Of a stretch of DNA of 24,581 nt, positions 7,314 through 14,438 are shown in pieces. The position numbers and the translations under genes are program-made. The DNA is taken from NCBI GenBank assembly GCA_046728975.1, contig JBKPFU010000107.1, positions 1 through 24,581 on the forward strand. Reading direction: 5' to 3'. The notes under the pieces are model-generated. The model did not search any database, was not told the origin of the DNA, and saw nothing but the letters and a program-made list of their open reading frames with translations. The stretch's first letter is position 1; every line of letters begins with the position of its first letter. This DNA is from JBKPFU01 sp046728975 (GTDB taxonomy: Bacteria > Actinomycetota > Thermoleophilia > Gaiellales > Gaiellaceae).

Positions 7314-8363
7314 GTGGCCGAATTTGCCTACGAGCCCGAAGACACTGCTCTAGCGCCAGGGGAAGCGGCCGGCGACATCGTCGGCCGAAGCCCCTGGATG
7401 CTCGCGGGGCGGCGGCTGCTGCGGAACAAGCTCGCGATAGCGGCGCTCGGCCTCTTCCTGCTGATCATCGCCGTCAGCTTTGCCGCCCCGATATACGACC
7501 AGTACATCGCGAAGACGGAAGCCTTCGACTCGAACCTCAACGGCACGGCGACGGTCGACGGCAAGGAAGTGCCGGTGATGCAGTCGGGCGGCGGGGAGCT
7601 CGGCCTCGGAGAGGTCCCCATCGGCCCCACGTGGGAGCGGCAGTACTTCGTTGGCGCAGACAACCAGGGCCGCGACGTGGCGTCGCGGGTGTTATACGGC
7701 GGTCGCTCCTCGCTCGCGATCGGGATCGGCTCGGCGTTGATCGCCTGCCTGCTCGCGCTCCTGATCGGGCTCGCGGCGGGGTTCTTCGGCGGCATCACGG
7801 ATTCGATCCTCTCCCGCATCATGGACCTGATCTGGGCCTTTCCGGTCTACCTCCTCGCGATCTCACTCGCGACGGTGCTGCTCACGCAGGGCCTGCAGGT
7901 CTGGTTCGTCAACGTGCCGGCGGACTCGCTGTGGATTCCCACCCTGATCATCGGGATCGTCTACGTCCCGTACGTGTTTCGGCCCGTGCGCGGCCAGGTG
8001 CTGTCGATCCGCGAGAAGGAGTTCGTCGACGCCGCGATCTCGCAAGGCGCCTCGAACCTGCGGTTGATGTTCAGCGAGATCCTCCCGAACGTCGCGTCGA
8101 CGGTCATCGTCCTACTGCCGCTGATCATTGCGACGACGATCCTCACCGAAGCTGCGTTGTCGTACCTGTCGATCGGCGTCCAGGCTCCGAAGGCGAGCTG
8201 GGGGACGGTGATCCAGGATGGCCAGGGGCTCCTTTACACCCGCCCGATGGTCGCGATCGCGCCGGGGATCATGATCGTGCTCACGGTGCTGTCGCTGAAC
8301 GTGCTCGGGGACGGCCTTCGCGATGCGTTGGACCCGCGGGCGAAGCTGAGGATGAAGCAGTGA
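7314..8363 (+). CDS. ABC transporter permease, DppC/OppC type
   Basis: A 349-residue inner-membrane permease. After a cytoplasmic N-terminus (RSPWMLAGRRLLRNKLA), the first helix (about residues 42-62) is followed by an external loop of about 70 residues and then the BPD_transp_1 core with five further helices. The EAA motif that contacts the ATPase is visible as EKEFVDAAISQGASNLRLMF, and the family signature GADNQGRDVASRVLYGGRSS precedes the core. The GTG start lies 20 nt after the binding-protein stop, so the two are likely co-transcribed. In this operon the C-type permease precedes the B-type one, the reverse of the common dppABCDF order. Confidence 0.92.
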   Translation: MAEFAYEPEDTALAPGEAAGDIVGRSPWMLAGRRLLRNKLAIAALGLFLLIIAVSFAAPIYDQYIAKTEAFDSNLNGTATVDGKEVPVMQSGGGELGLGEVPIGPTWERQYFVGADNQGRDVASRVLYGGRSSLAIGIGSALIACLLALLIGLAAGFFGGITDSILSRIMDLIWAFPVYLLAISLATVLLTQGLQVWFVNVPADSLWIPTLIIGIVYVPYVFRPVRGQVLSIREKEFVDAAISQGASNLRLMFSEILPNVASTVIVLLPLIIATTILTEAALSYLSIGVQAPKASWGTVIQDGQGLLYTRPMVAIAPGIMIVLTVLSLNVLGDGLRDALDPRAKLRMKQ

Positions 8364-8425
8364 GGCGTCGCTGATGGCGGCACCCGCTCTCACACTTCGG
8401 CGGCTCGGACGCGCTGCAAAGCGTC

Positions 8426-8492
8426 GCGAGCCTTCGTCCTCAGTCGCACACGTAGCCTCAGGCTACGCACGCTCCCTGCGTCCTTGGCTCGC
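8426..8492 (+). repeat. Dispersed palindromic element, copy 1 (between permease genes)
   Basis: A 67-nt element in the 177-nt gap between the two permease genes. Outer arms are GCGAGCC (8426-8432) and GGCTCGC (8486-8492). The inner hairpin is CGTAGCC-TCA-GGCTACG (8451-8467). The blocks between arms and hairpin match the reverse complement of a second element at 20797-20864: 18 of 21 positions on the left and 23 of 24 on the right, including an identical ACGCTCCCTGCGTCCTTG. Imperfect pairing seems to continue beyond the outer arms (GCAAAGCG upstream against CGCTTTTCGC downstream). The rest of the gap (8364-8425 and 8493-8540) holds no gene I can support. The element could act as an RNA hairpin, attenuator or mobile palindromic repeat. 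Confidence 0.75.
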
Positions 8493-8540
8493 TCGCTTTT
8501 CGCGAGCCGAACTCGCGAATTGTTCGGGCGGGCGCCGGTA

Positions 8541-9509
8541 GTGGCCGCCTTCATCATCCGCCGCTTGGCCTGGCTGGTCGTCGTCCTGTTCTTCATCACC
8601 GTCCTCGTCTTCCTCATCTTCTTCAACACCCCGGGAGTGAACCCGGCGCGCCAGATGGCCGGCCGCCACGCAGATCCACAGACGGTCGAGACGATCAAGC
8701 ACGAGTTCGGGCTCGACCGCGCGCTGCCCGTGCGCTACGCGCTGATGATGAAGCACCTCTTCATCGAGCGCGACCTGTTCTCGTACTCGAGCCGCGTCAA
8801 GGTGATCCCGGAGATCGTGAGCGCGGCGCCGGTCACGTTCTCGCTCGTGATCGGGGCGGCGGTGATCTGGGTCTTCTTCAGCATCGCGGCCGGTCTTGCC
8901 GCCGCGGTGCTGCGCGGGACCATCTTCGACCCGCTGTTAATGATCCTGGCCCTGATCGGGATCTCGATGCCCGTCTTCTGGCTCGGCGAGGTCGCGAACC
9001 TGATCACGCAGGACCGGCTGCACGACACGTTCCTGTTCAGCTGGGTGCCGCCGCTCGGCTACACGCCGATCACCGAGGACCCGTTCATGTGGTTCAAGCA
9101 CATGATCATCCCCTGGTTCGTGCTCTCGGTCCTGTACGTGGGCTTCTATGCGCGCGTCCTGCGGGCGAACATCATCGAGGTCGAGAGCGAGGACTACGTA
9201 CGGACGGCCAAGGCGAAAGGGCTGTCCCCGCGGCGCGTCTTGCTGCGGCACCAGCTGCGCACGTCGTTGATCACGTTCGTCTCGCTGTTCGGGCTCGACA
9301 TCGGCTTCCTGATCGGCGGCGGGGCGCTGCTGACCGAGGTCGTGTTCGGCCTGCCGGGGGTCGGCCAGCTCACGTACCAGTCGCTGACGACGCTCGACCT
9401 GCCGGTGATCATGGCGACGGTCATCTACGCGGCGTTCTTCATCACCCTCTGTAGCGCGCTCGTCGACATCCTGTACGCGTACCTCGACCCGCGCGTCAGG
9501 CTCGCTTAG
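8541..9509 (+). CDS. ABC transporter permease, DppB/OppB type
   Basis: A 322-residue permease partner of the upstream DppC-type protein. The N-terminus FIIRRLAWLVVVLFFITVLV is the usual first helix of this class. The EAA motif appears as EDYVRTAKAKGLSPRRVLLR, and the C-terminal GLPGVGQLTYQSLTTLDLPV and YAYLDPRVRLA are typical. The open frame begins earlier at a TTG that falls inside the palindromic element. The GTG at 8541 is preferred because it gives the normal family N-terminus, though no clear ribosome site precedes it. No ATPase genes (DppD/DppF type) follow. The next gene is an unrelated glycosyltransferase with its own promoter, so the ATPases must lie elsewhere. Confidence 0.9.
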   Translation: MAAFIIRRLAWLVVVLFFITVLVFLIFFNTPGVNPARQMAGRHADPQTVETIKHEFGLDRALPVRYALMMKHLFIERDLFSYSSRVKVIPEIVSAAPVTFSLVIGAAVIWVFFSIAAGLAAAVLRGTIFDPLLMILALIGISMPVFWLGEVANLITQDRLHDTFLFSWVPPLGYTPITEDPFMWFKHMIIPWFVLSVLYVGFYARVLRANIIEVESEDYVRTAKAKGLSPRRVLLRHQLRTSLITFVSLFGLDIGFLIGGGALLTEVVFGLPGVGQLTYQSLTTLDLPVIMATVIYAAFFITLCSALVDILYAYLDPRVRLA

Positions 9510-9531
9510 CCACAGGGCTCGGGCGACGGGC

Positions 9532-9537
9532 TAGTCT
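9532..9537 (+). promoter_or_regulatory. Leaderless-type -10 box (glycosyltransferase operon)
   Basis: TAGTCT, 8 nt before the ATG at 9546, with no Shine-Dalgarno in between. It marks the start of a new transcription unit after the ABC permease. Confidence 0.5.
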
Positions 9538-9545
9538 GCCGCGCG

Positions 9546-10691
9546 ATGAGGGTCGGGATCGTCGTCCCGTACTCGTGGTCGTTCTGGGGCGGCGTGCCCG
9601 AGCACGCCGAGCACCAGGCGCGCGCGCTCACTGAGCTCGGTGTCGAGACGCGCACGATCATCGGCAACGATCCGCCGGGCACTTTCACGCGGCTGCTCCA
9701 TCCGCGCCATGGGCGCCACGGAGAGCCGCCGCCTGACGTGATTCCGGTCGGGCGCTCGGTGATCGTGCCCGCGAACGGCGCCCTGCCGAACATCGTCCTC
9801 AGCCCCAACGCCGTGCTTCGCGTGCGCCAGGCGCTCGAGCGCGAGCATTTCGACGTCCTTCACCTGCACGAGCCGATGACGCCGGTCATCTGCACCGCGG
9901 CGCTCGCGTCCGCCCGCTGCCCGGTCGTCGCCACCTCTCATGCCGCCGGAGAGCTCGGCTGGAACAGGTTCGCCAAGCCGCTCTGGGGCTTTCTGATGGA
10001 CCGGATCGACCACCGCATCGCGGTCTCCGAGCAGGCGCGTGCTTCGACGGCGCACTGGTTTCCGGGCGACTACGAGATCCTGCCCAACGGCGTGCTGATC
10101 CCGCCGGCGGCCGACCCGGCCGAGCGCGAGCACCGAGTGGTGTTCGTCGGCCGCCACGACCCGCGCAAGGGGATGCCGGTGCTTCTTCGGGCGTGGCCCG
10201 AGGTGCATCGCGAGACGGGTGCGACCCTGCGAATCGTCGGCGCCGATCCGCTTGCGGTGCGGCTGCAGCTCTCCCGGCATCGCATCGACCACCACGGGAT
10301 CGAGACGCTGGGCTCACTGGCGGACGACGATCTGACGGAGGAGCTGCTGAGGGCCAAGCTGCTCGTCGCGCCGTCCCTCGGAGGGGAGAGCTTCGGGATG
10401 GTGCTGACGCGGGCCTTCGCGTGCGCGACGCCGGTGGTCGCCTCGGCGATTCCGGGATACCGCGACGTGATGAGGGCCGAGACGGGGGAGCTCGTCCCGC
10501 CGGGCGACCCGCAGGCGCTTGCTGCGGCCGTGATCTCCATGCTGCGCGACGAGCCGCGGCGGCGCGATCTCGGCGCGGCCGCGCGCGAGTACGCCCGCCG
10601 GCACTACGACTGGCGCGACATCGCGCGCCGGCTCGTCGAGATCTACGAGAGCGTCGGCGCCGGCCGCGAGTCGCTTGCAGCCACGGCATGA
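9546..10691 (+). CDS. GT4 glycosyltransferase, PimA-like
   Basis: A 381-residue GT-B fold enzyme of family GT4, predicted to transfer a sugar from a nucleotide donor to a lipid or glycerol-type acceptor at the membrane face. It resembles phosphatidylinositol mannosyltransferase PimA: the start RVGIVVPYSWSFWGGVPEH carries the acceptor-side glycine loop (G15-G16), H109 lies in HLHEP, and R203 and K208 in GRHDPRKG are the donor-phosphate contacts. The donor-binding E-x7-E motif begins at E281 in GGESFGMVLTRAF, but its second position is R289 instead of Glu, a notable departure that may change donor choice. The stop overlaps the next gene's start (ATGA), linking it to a flippase-like membrane protein. 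Confidence 0.87.
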   Translation: MRVGIVVPYSWSFWGGVPEHAEHQARALTELGVETRTIIGNDPPGTFTRLLHPRHGRHGEPPPDVIPVGRSVIVPANGALPNIVLSPNAVLRVRQALEREHFDVLHLHEPMTPVICTAALASARCPVVATSHAAGELGWNRFAKPLWGFLMDRIDHRIAVSEQARASTAHWFPGDYEILPNGVLIPPAADPAEREHRVVFVGRHDPRKGMPVLLRAWPEVHRETGATLRIVGADPLAVRLQLSRHRIDHHGIETLGSLADDDLTEELLRAKLLVAPSLGGESFGMVLTRAFACATPVVASAIPGYRDVMRAETGELVPPGDPQALAAAVISMLRDEPRRRDLGAAAREYARRHYDWRDIARRLVEIYESVGAGRESLAATA

Positions 10692-11755
10692 GACTTCGGC
10701 TTCAGGCGCCGCGTCAATGGTGGGCGCGCGTCGGGCTGTTGATCCCCGCGGCGCTGGCCGTGGCGACGCTGGTTTGGTGGCGCGGTCCGGAGTGGGGCCT
10801 CGTTCTCGACGCCTTCACCGTCGTGGAGTGGTGGTGGGTGGTCGCGGCGATCGCGCTGAACCTTTGCTCCGTCCTGGTGCGCGCGGTTGCCTGGCGGACC
10901 GTGATCAACCAGGCGATCCCGCCGCCGCATCCGCGCTTCTCACTCGTCTTCTCGGCCTTCTCGGTCGGCCTGTTCGCGAACGCCGTCCTGCCCGGGAGGA
11001 TCGGCGAGCTCGCGCGCGTCGCAGTCCTGTCGCGGAAGTTGAACGGGCGCCCCGGCACATGGGCGGCGCTGCTCGGCAGCGTGTTCGCCCACCGCTTGTT
11101 CGATCTCTTGCCTGCTGTGGCCCTGATCCTGTACACGCTGTTCACCGCGAAGGTGCCGGACTGGGCGGTCACGAGCCTTGCAATCCTGCTCGCAGTCGGC
11201 TCGGTCTTGCTCGCCGTCGCGATGGTGAGCGCGATGCGACACCACCGCCCGGTGCTCGACGAGCTCGGCCCGATCCGCAAGATGCTGACGATGGCCCGGT
11301 ACGGGCTCGGCGTTCTGCACTCGCCGCTCCCTGCCGCGTTCGCCGCGTTCTGCCAGTGCCTCGGCTGGCTCTTCCAGTTGCTGGCTGTCTTCACTGCGAT
11401 GCACGCGTTCGGCATCCACGAGGGCATGCCGGCCGCGGCGCTCGTGCTCGTGCTGATGAACCTCGCGACGATCTTCCCGCTCTGGCCGGGGAACGTCGGC
11501 CTCGTCCAGGCGGCGGTCGCGCTGCCGCTGCTGAGCTACGGTGTCTCGAAGGCGAAAGGAATCGCGTTCGGCTTCGGGCTCCAGGCGATCGAGGCGTCGG
11601 TCGGCGTCGGCGTGGGCTTGATCTTCCTGGCGCGAGAGGGGCTCTCGTTCGCGGTGCTGCGGAGGATGCCGCCGGCGACGGAAGCTTCGGAAGGCGTCGA
11701 GCAGCCCGCATCCGAAACGGACGGCGCTCGTGCGCGCGCTCGCGTGCCCGGCTAG
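10688..11755 (+). CDS. Flippase-like polytopic membrane protein (LPG synthase TM / UPF0104 type)
   Basis: A 355-residue integral membrane protein with about eight hydrophobic helices. It matches the lysylphosphatidylglycerol-synthase transmembrane domain family (AglD/YbhN-like), whose hallmarks include the segment NAVLPGRIGELARVAVLSRK and the later FPLWPGNVGLVQAAVALPLL. These proteins often sit next to glycosyltransferases and are thought to move or modify lipid-linked products; a catalytic soluble domain is absent here. The ATG overlaps the glycosyltransferase stop by four bases, and the 3' end overlaps the glycerate kinase start by 26 bases, so all three genes are probably one transcript. 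The C-terminal 30 residues are hydrophilic, with alternating Ala/Arg at the very end. Confidence 0.85.
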   Translation: MRLRLQAPRQWWARVGLLIPAALAVATLVWWRGPEWGLVLDAFTVVEWWWVVAAIALNLCSVLVRAVAWRTVINQAIPPPHPRFSLVFSAFSVGLFANAVLPGRIGELARVAVLSRKLNGRPGTWAALLGSVFAHRLFDLLPAVALILYTLFTAKVPDWAVTSLAILLAVGSVLLAVAMVSAMRHHRPVLDELGPIRKMLTMARYGLGVLHSPLPAAFAAFCQCLGWLFQLLAVFTAMHAFGIHEGMPAAALVLVLMNLATIFPLWPGNVGLVQAAVALPLLSYGVSKAKGIAFGFGLQAIEASVGVGVGLIFLAREGLSFAVLRRMPPATEASEGVEQPASETDGARARARVPG

Positions 11756-12659
11756 CCTCAAAGGCGTCCTCACCGCGCCGGAGGCCGCCGCCGCGCTGGC
11801 GGAAGGCCTCCGCTCCGGCGGGGCGGAGGCGGAGGAGCTTCCGCTCGCCGACGGCGGCGAGGGCACCGCTTCGGTGCTGGCGCGCGCGATCGGTTTAGAG
11901 GGTTGTGTTGCACGCCACATTCACGACGCCTTCGGGCGCGAGCGTGAGGCGCCGATCCGTTACCTGCGCGACGGCAGCGCCGTCGTCGAAGCGGCAGAGG
12001 CGATCCCGCTCGGCCCGACCCGCCTCGACCCGATCAACGCCTCGAGCCGCGGGCTCGCCGAACTGATCGAAGCGGTGGGGCGCTGCAAACGGCTGCTCGT
12101 CTGTCTGGGCGGCACGGCGAACATGGATGGCGGTGAGGGGTTTCGTGAGCTGCAACGCAAGCTCACCGTTCCCACGGTCGCGCTCTGCGACGTCGACGCG
12201 CGGCTGCTCGAGGCTCCGTGGCTGTTCGGGCCGCAGAAGGGCGCGACGCCGGAGCAGGTGGAGTGGCTCGAACGGCGCCTCGCCGCGATGAAGGAGCTGG
12301 AGCCGTACGCCGAGCTGCGGGGCGCCGGCGCAGCGGGCGGCCTGGGGGCGGCGTTCGCCTCGCTCGGCGCCGAGCTCGTCCCCGGCGCGCGCTACGTGCT
12401 CGAGCTCGTGCGCTTCCGCGACCGCGCTCGCGCCGCCGACCTCGTAGTCACCGGTGAGGGCAAGGTGGACGGGACGACGCTGCGCGGCAAGGCGCCGGGC
12501 GAGGCGGCAGGGATCTGCCGAGAGGAGGGTGTTCGCTGTGCCGTCTTCGGCGGACGAGTCGAGGCCGAGGTCGAGGGCGCCGAGCTGCACGAGCTGAGCG
12601 GGTCGCCGGAGCACGCGCGCGAGGATCTCGTCGAGCTCGGCGCGGAGCTGGCCCGCTAG
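11730..12659 (+). CDS. Glycerate kinase (GarK/GlxK family), short form
   Basis: Predicted to phosphorylate D-glycerate with ATP, feeding it into lower glycolysis or glycerate-containing compounds. Family landmarks in order: the N-terminal RALACPASLKGVLTA (usually DSFKG), LADGGEGT, CLGGTANMDGGEGF, WLFGPQKGAT, GAAGGLGAAF and LVVTGEGKVDGTTLRGKAPG. The product is 309 residues, clearly shorter than the roughly 375-380 usual for the family. The shortening appears to be in the middle (after the DGGEG segment) and near the C-terminus. The GTG start is fixed by the conserved N-terminus and lies inside the flippase-like gene. Its stop shares the palindrome CTAG with the stop of the convergent MFS gene. 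Whether the compact enzyme is active on glycerate is uncertain. Confidence 0.82.
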   Translation: MRALACPASLKGVLTAPEAAAALAEGLRSGGAEAEELPLADGGEGTASVLARAIGLEGCVARHIHDAFGREREAPIRYLRDGSAVVEAAEAIPLGPTRLDPINASSRGLAELIEAVGRCKRLLVCLGGTANMDGGEGFRELQRKLTVPTVALCDVDARLLEAPWLFGPQKGATPEQVEWLERRLAAMKELEPYAELRGAGAAGGLGAAFASLGAELVPGARYVLELVRFRDRARAADLVVTGEGKVDGTTLRGKAPGEAAGICREEGVRCAVFGGRVEAEVEGAELHELSGSPEHAREDLVELGAELAR

Positions 12660-14329
12660 ACCGACGCGACGCCTGGGCGGAGCGACGCGAGCCGCGTCCC
12701 CACGACGGCGTCAGCGGCGCTCGCGCTCGCCGCGTGGCCGGTCACGGCGCCGAGGAAGTCGTCGCGTTCGAGCGCGTACAGGTCGACGTCGGTGAGCGCG
12801 GTGACGGTGGCCGTTCGCGGCACGTCCCGAAGCAGGGCGATCTCGCCGAAGTAGTCGCCGGGCTCGAGCTCGGGGACCGCCGCCGGCCCGTTTGCCGCCA
12901 CCGAGACGCGGCCGTCGGAGATGACGTAGAAGCGGTCGCCGACGTCGCCCTGGCGAATGATCGGCTCGCCCGCCCTCGCCTGGACCGGGATCGCGGCAAG
13001 CGCCAACTGCTCCAGCACGGTCGGCGGCAGCGGTCCGAACATGGGAATCGACCGAAGGAGCTCGAGGGGGCGTTCGGGCACCGGCGCCTCGGCGTCGATC
13101 TGGGCCAGTTGCCTCCACGCGAGCAGCGCCGCCACCGGCAGCGCGGCACCGGTCGCGATCAGCGCACCACGAATGCCGAGGAGGTCGATCAGCAAGGGAG
13201 CCAGCAACGCGCCGATGCCGATCGTCCCGACGATGATCCCCTCGAGCACCCCGAATACGCGCGACAGCACCTCGTCGGCGACGCCGCGCTGCAGCAACGT
13301 GATCGCCGCGACGTCGACGAGGGTGTTGCCGACTCCGACAACAACGAGAAGGATGATCGCAAGCGCGACGTCCGGCAAGACGCCGATCAGCGCGAGCGGG
13401 ATTCCCCACAGCAGGATCCCGAACGCGAACCGTGTCCCCAGCCTTCGCTGGCCGAGCAGCGAGATCGCGGCGAGACCACCGATCAGCCCGCCGATCCCGA
13501 TCGCCGAGTTCAGGTAACCGACACCCGAAGTGTCGAGGTCGAGCTGCTCGAGCGCGGTGACCACGATCAGGACGCCCAGGGCGCCGGCAACCAACGTCTG
13601 CAGGCTCAAGAGCCCGACCAGCAGGCGCAGCCGGCTGTCGGCAAGAATCGCGCGAAAGCCCGCGGAGAGCTCGTGCACGACGCCGGCCGCGCTCTCGGTC
13701 TCCCGTTTCTCCGGGGCGCCCGGCTTCGAGATCCGGGCGACGTTGTAGGCCGACCAAAGGAAGGTCGCCGCCGTGACGATGAAGACGACGCCCGGCGTCG
13801 TAATCCCGAGCAACAGGCCGGCGATCGCCGGGCCCCCGAACATGCCGAAGCTCTCGATCGTGCTCGAGGTCGCATTCGCCGACGCGAGCTCGTCCGGCGT
13901 CCGCACCAGCGAAGGCAGCAGCGCCGCCTGCGCCGGGCCGAACACCGTGCTGACGAGCGCCACAAAGATGGCGAGCACGTACACGATTGCGGCCGACATG
14001 TCCGTCAGCGCTGCCACCGCCATGACGGCGAGCGCAGCCGCGCGCACGAGGTCGGAGACGAGCATGACAAGGCGCCGCGGAAAACGGTCGCCGAGAATCG
14101 CCGCAAACGGCGCCGCGATTCCCGACGGCACCATCCGCAGCATGGTGATCAGCCCGACCGCCGAGGCTCCGCCCGCGCGGTACGCGAACACGGCGATCGC
14201 GACGCCGTAGGCCCAATAGCCGAGGATCGAACCGGCAAAGGCGAGCTCGACCCGGCGCAGATCGGGATTGGCGAACACGCGCCCGAAGGCTGAAAACGAC
14301 TCGGAAAGCCGCTTCCGGAGACCCGCCAC
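12656..14329 (-). CDS. MFS transporter fused to a C-terminal cyclic-nucleotide-binding domain
   Basis: A 557-residue fusion. Residues 1 to about 405 form a 12-helix major facilitator of the MFS_3 (EntS-like exporter) type, with the loop motif GDRFPRRLVMLVSD between helices 2 and 3. After a linker (PERPLELLRSIPMFGPL), residues about 415-530 form a CRP-like cNMP-binding fold. It includes GDRFYVISDGRVSV and the phosphate-binding cassette PGDYFGEIALLRDVPRTATV, with the Glu and Arg-Thr pair that contact a cyclic nucleotide. This suggests transport gated by cAMP or a related ligand, which is inference. The start is a GTG at 14329, preceded by a weak AATGCT 6 nt upstream. It is convergent with the glycerate kinase gene, sharing CTAG. 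Confidence 0.88.
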   Translation of the reverse strand: MAGLRKRLSESFSAFGRVFANPDLRRVELAFAGSILGYWAYGVAIAVFAYRAGGASAVGLITMLRMVPSGIAAPFAAILGDRFPRRLVMLVSDLVRAAALAVMAVAALTDMSAAIVYVLAIFVALVSTVFGPAQAALLPSLVRTPDELASANATSSTIESFGMFGGPAIAGLLLGITTPGVVFIVTAATFLWSAYNVARISKPGAPEKRETESAAGVVHELSAGFRAILADSRLRLLVGLLSLQTLVAGALGVLIVVTALEQLDLDTSGVGYLNSAIGIGGLIGGLAAISLLGQRRLGTRFAFGILLWGIPLALIGVLPDVALAIILLVVVGVGNTLVDVAAITLLQRGVADEVLSRVFGVLEGIIVGTIGIGALLAPLLIDLLGIRGALIATGAALPVAALLAWRQLAQIDAEAPVPERPLELLRSIPMFGPLPPTVLEQLALAAIPVQARAGEPIIRQGDVGDRFYVISDGRVSVAANGPAAVPELEPGDYFGEIALLRDVPRTATVTALTDVDLYALERDDFLGAVTGHAASASAADAVVGTRLASLRPGVASV

Positions 14330-14391
14330 GAGCCAAGCATTCCAGCTTCGGTTGTGTTTTTAAATACGAGCAGGGAAGATTTAGCCGCGAC

Positions 14392-14424
14392 GACCCGTCT
14401 AGGGGTCGATGACTCCCGGGAGTC
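14392..14424 (+). promoter_or_regulatory. Palindromic leader upstream of the PDVEGH repeat gene
   Basis: Two adjacent dyads lie just before the ribosome site. GACCC-GTCTAG-GGGTC spans 14392-14407, and the perfect 14-bp palindrome GACTCCCGGGAGTC spans 14411-14424. The SD-like AAAGGAGG (14426-14433) starts two bases after the palindrome, 5 nt before the ATG at 14439. An AT-rich patch (TTTTTAAATACG, about 14357-14368) upstream is the likely promoter area. The dyads could be operators or an RNA structure controlling access to the ribosome site. Confidence 0.5.
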
Positions 14425-14438
14425 GAAAGGAGGATCGA

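Noticed and set aside
8484..8540. TTG start for the DppB-type permease
   Set aside because: The added 19 residues derive from the palindromic repeat and do not fit the family N-terminus.
12734..14293. 519-codon plus-strand frame opposite the MFS-cNMP gene
   Set aside because: It is the mirror of a confident membrane protein gene and contains only Asp/Arg/Gln-rich sequence typical of antisense frames.
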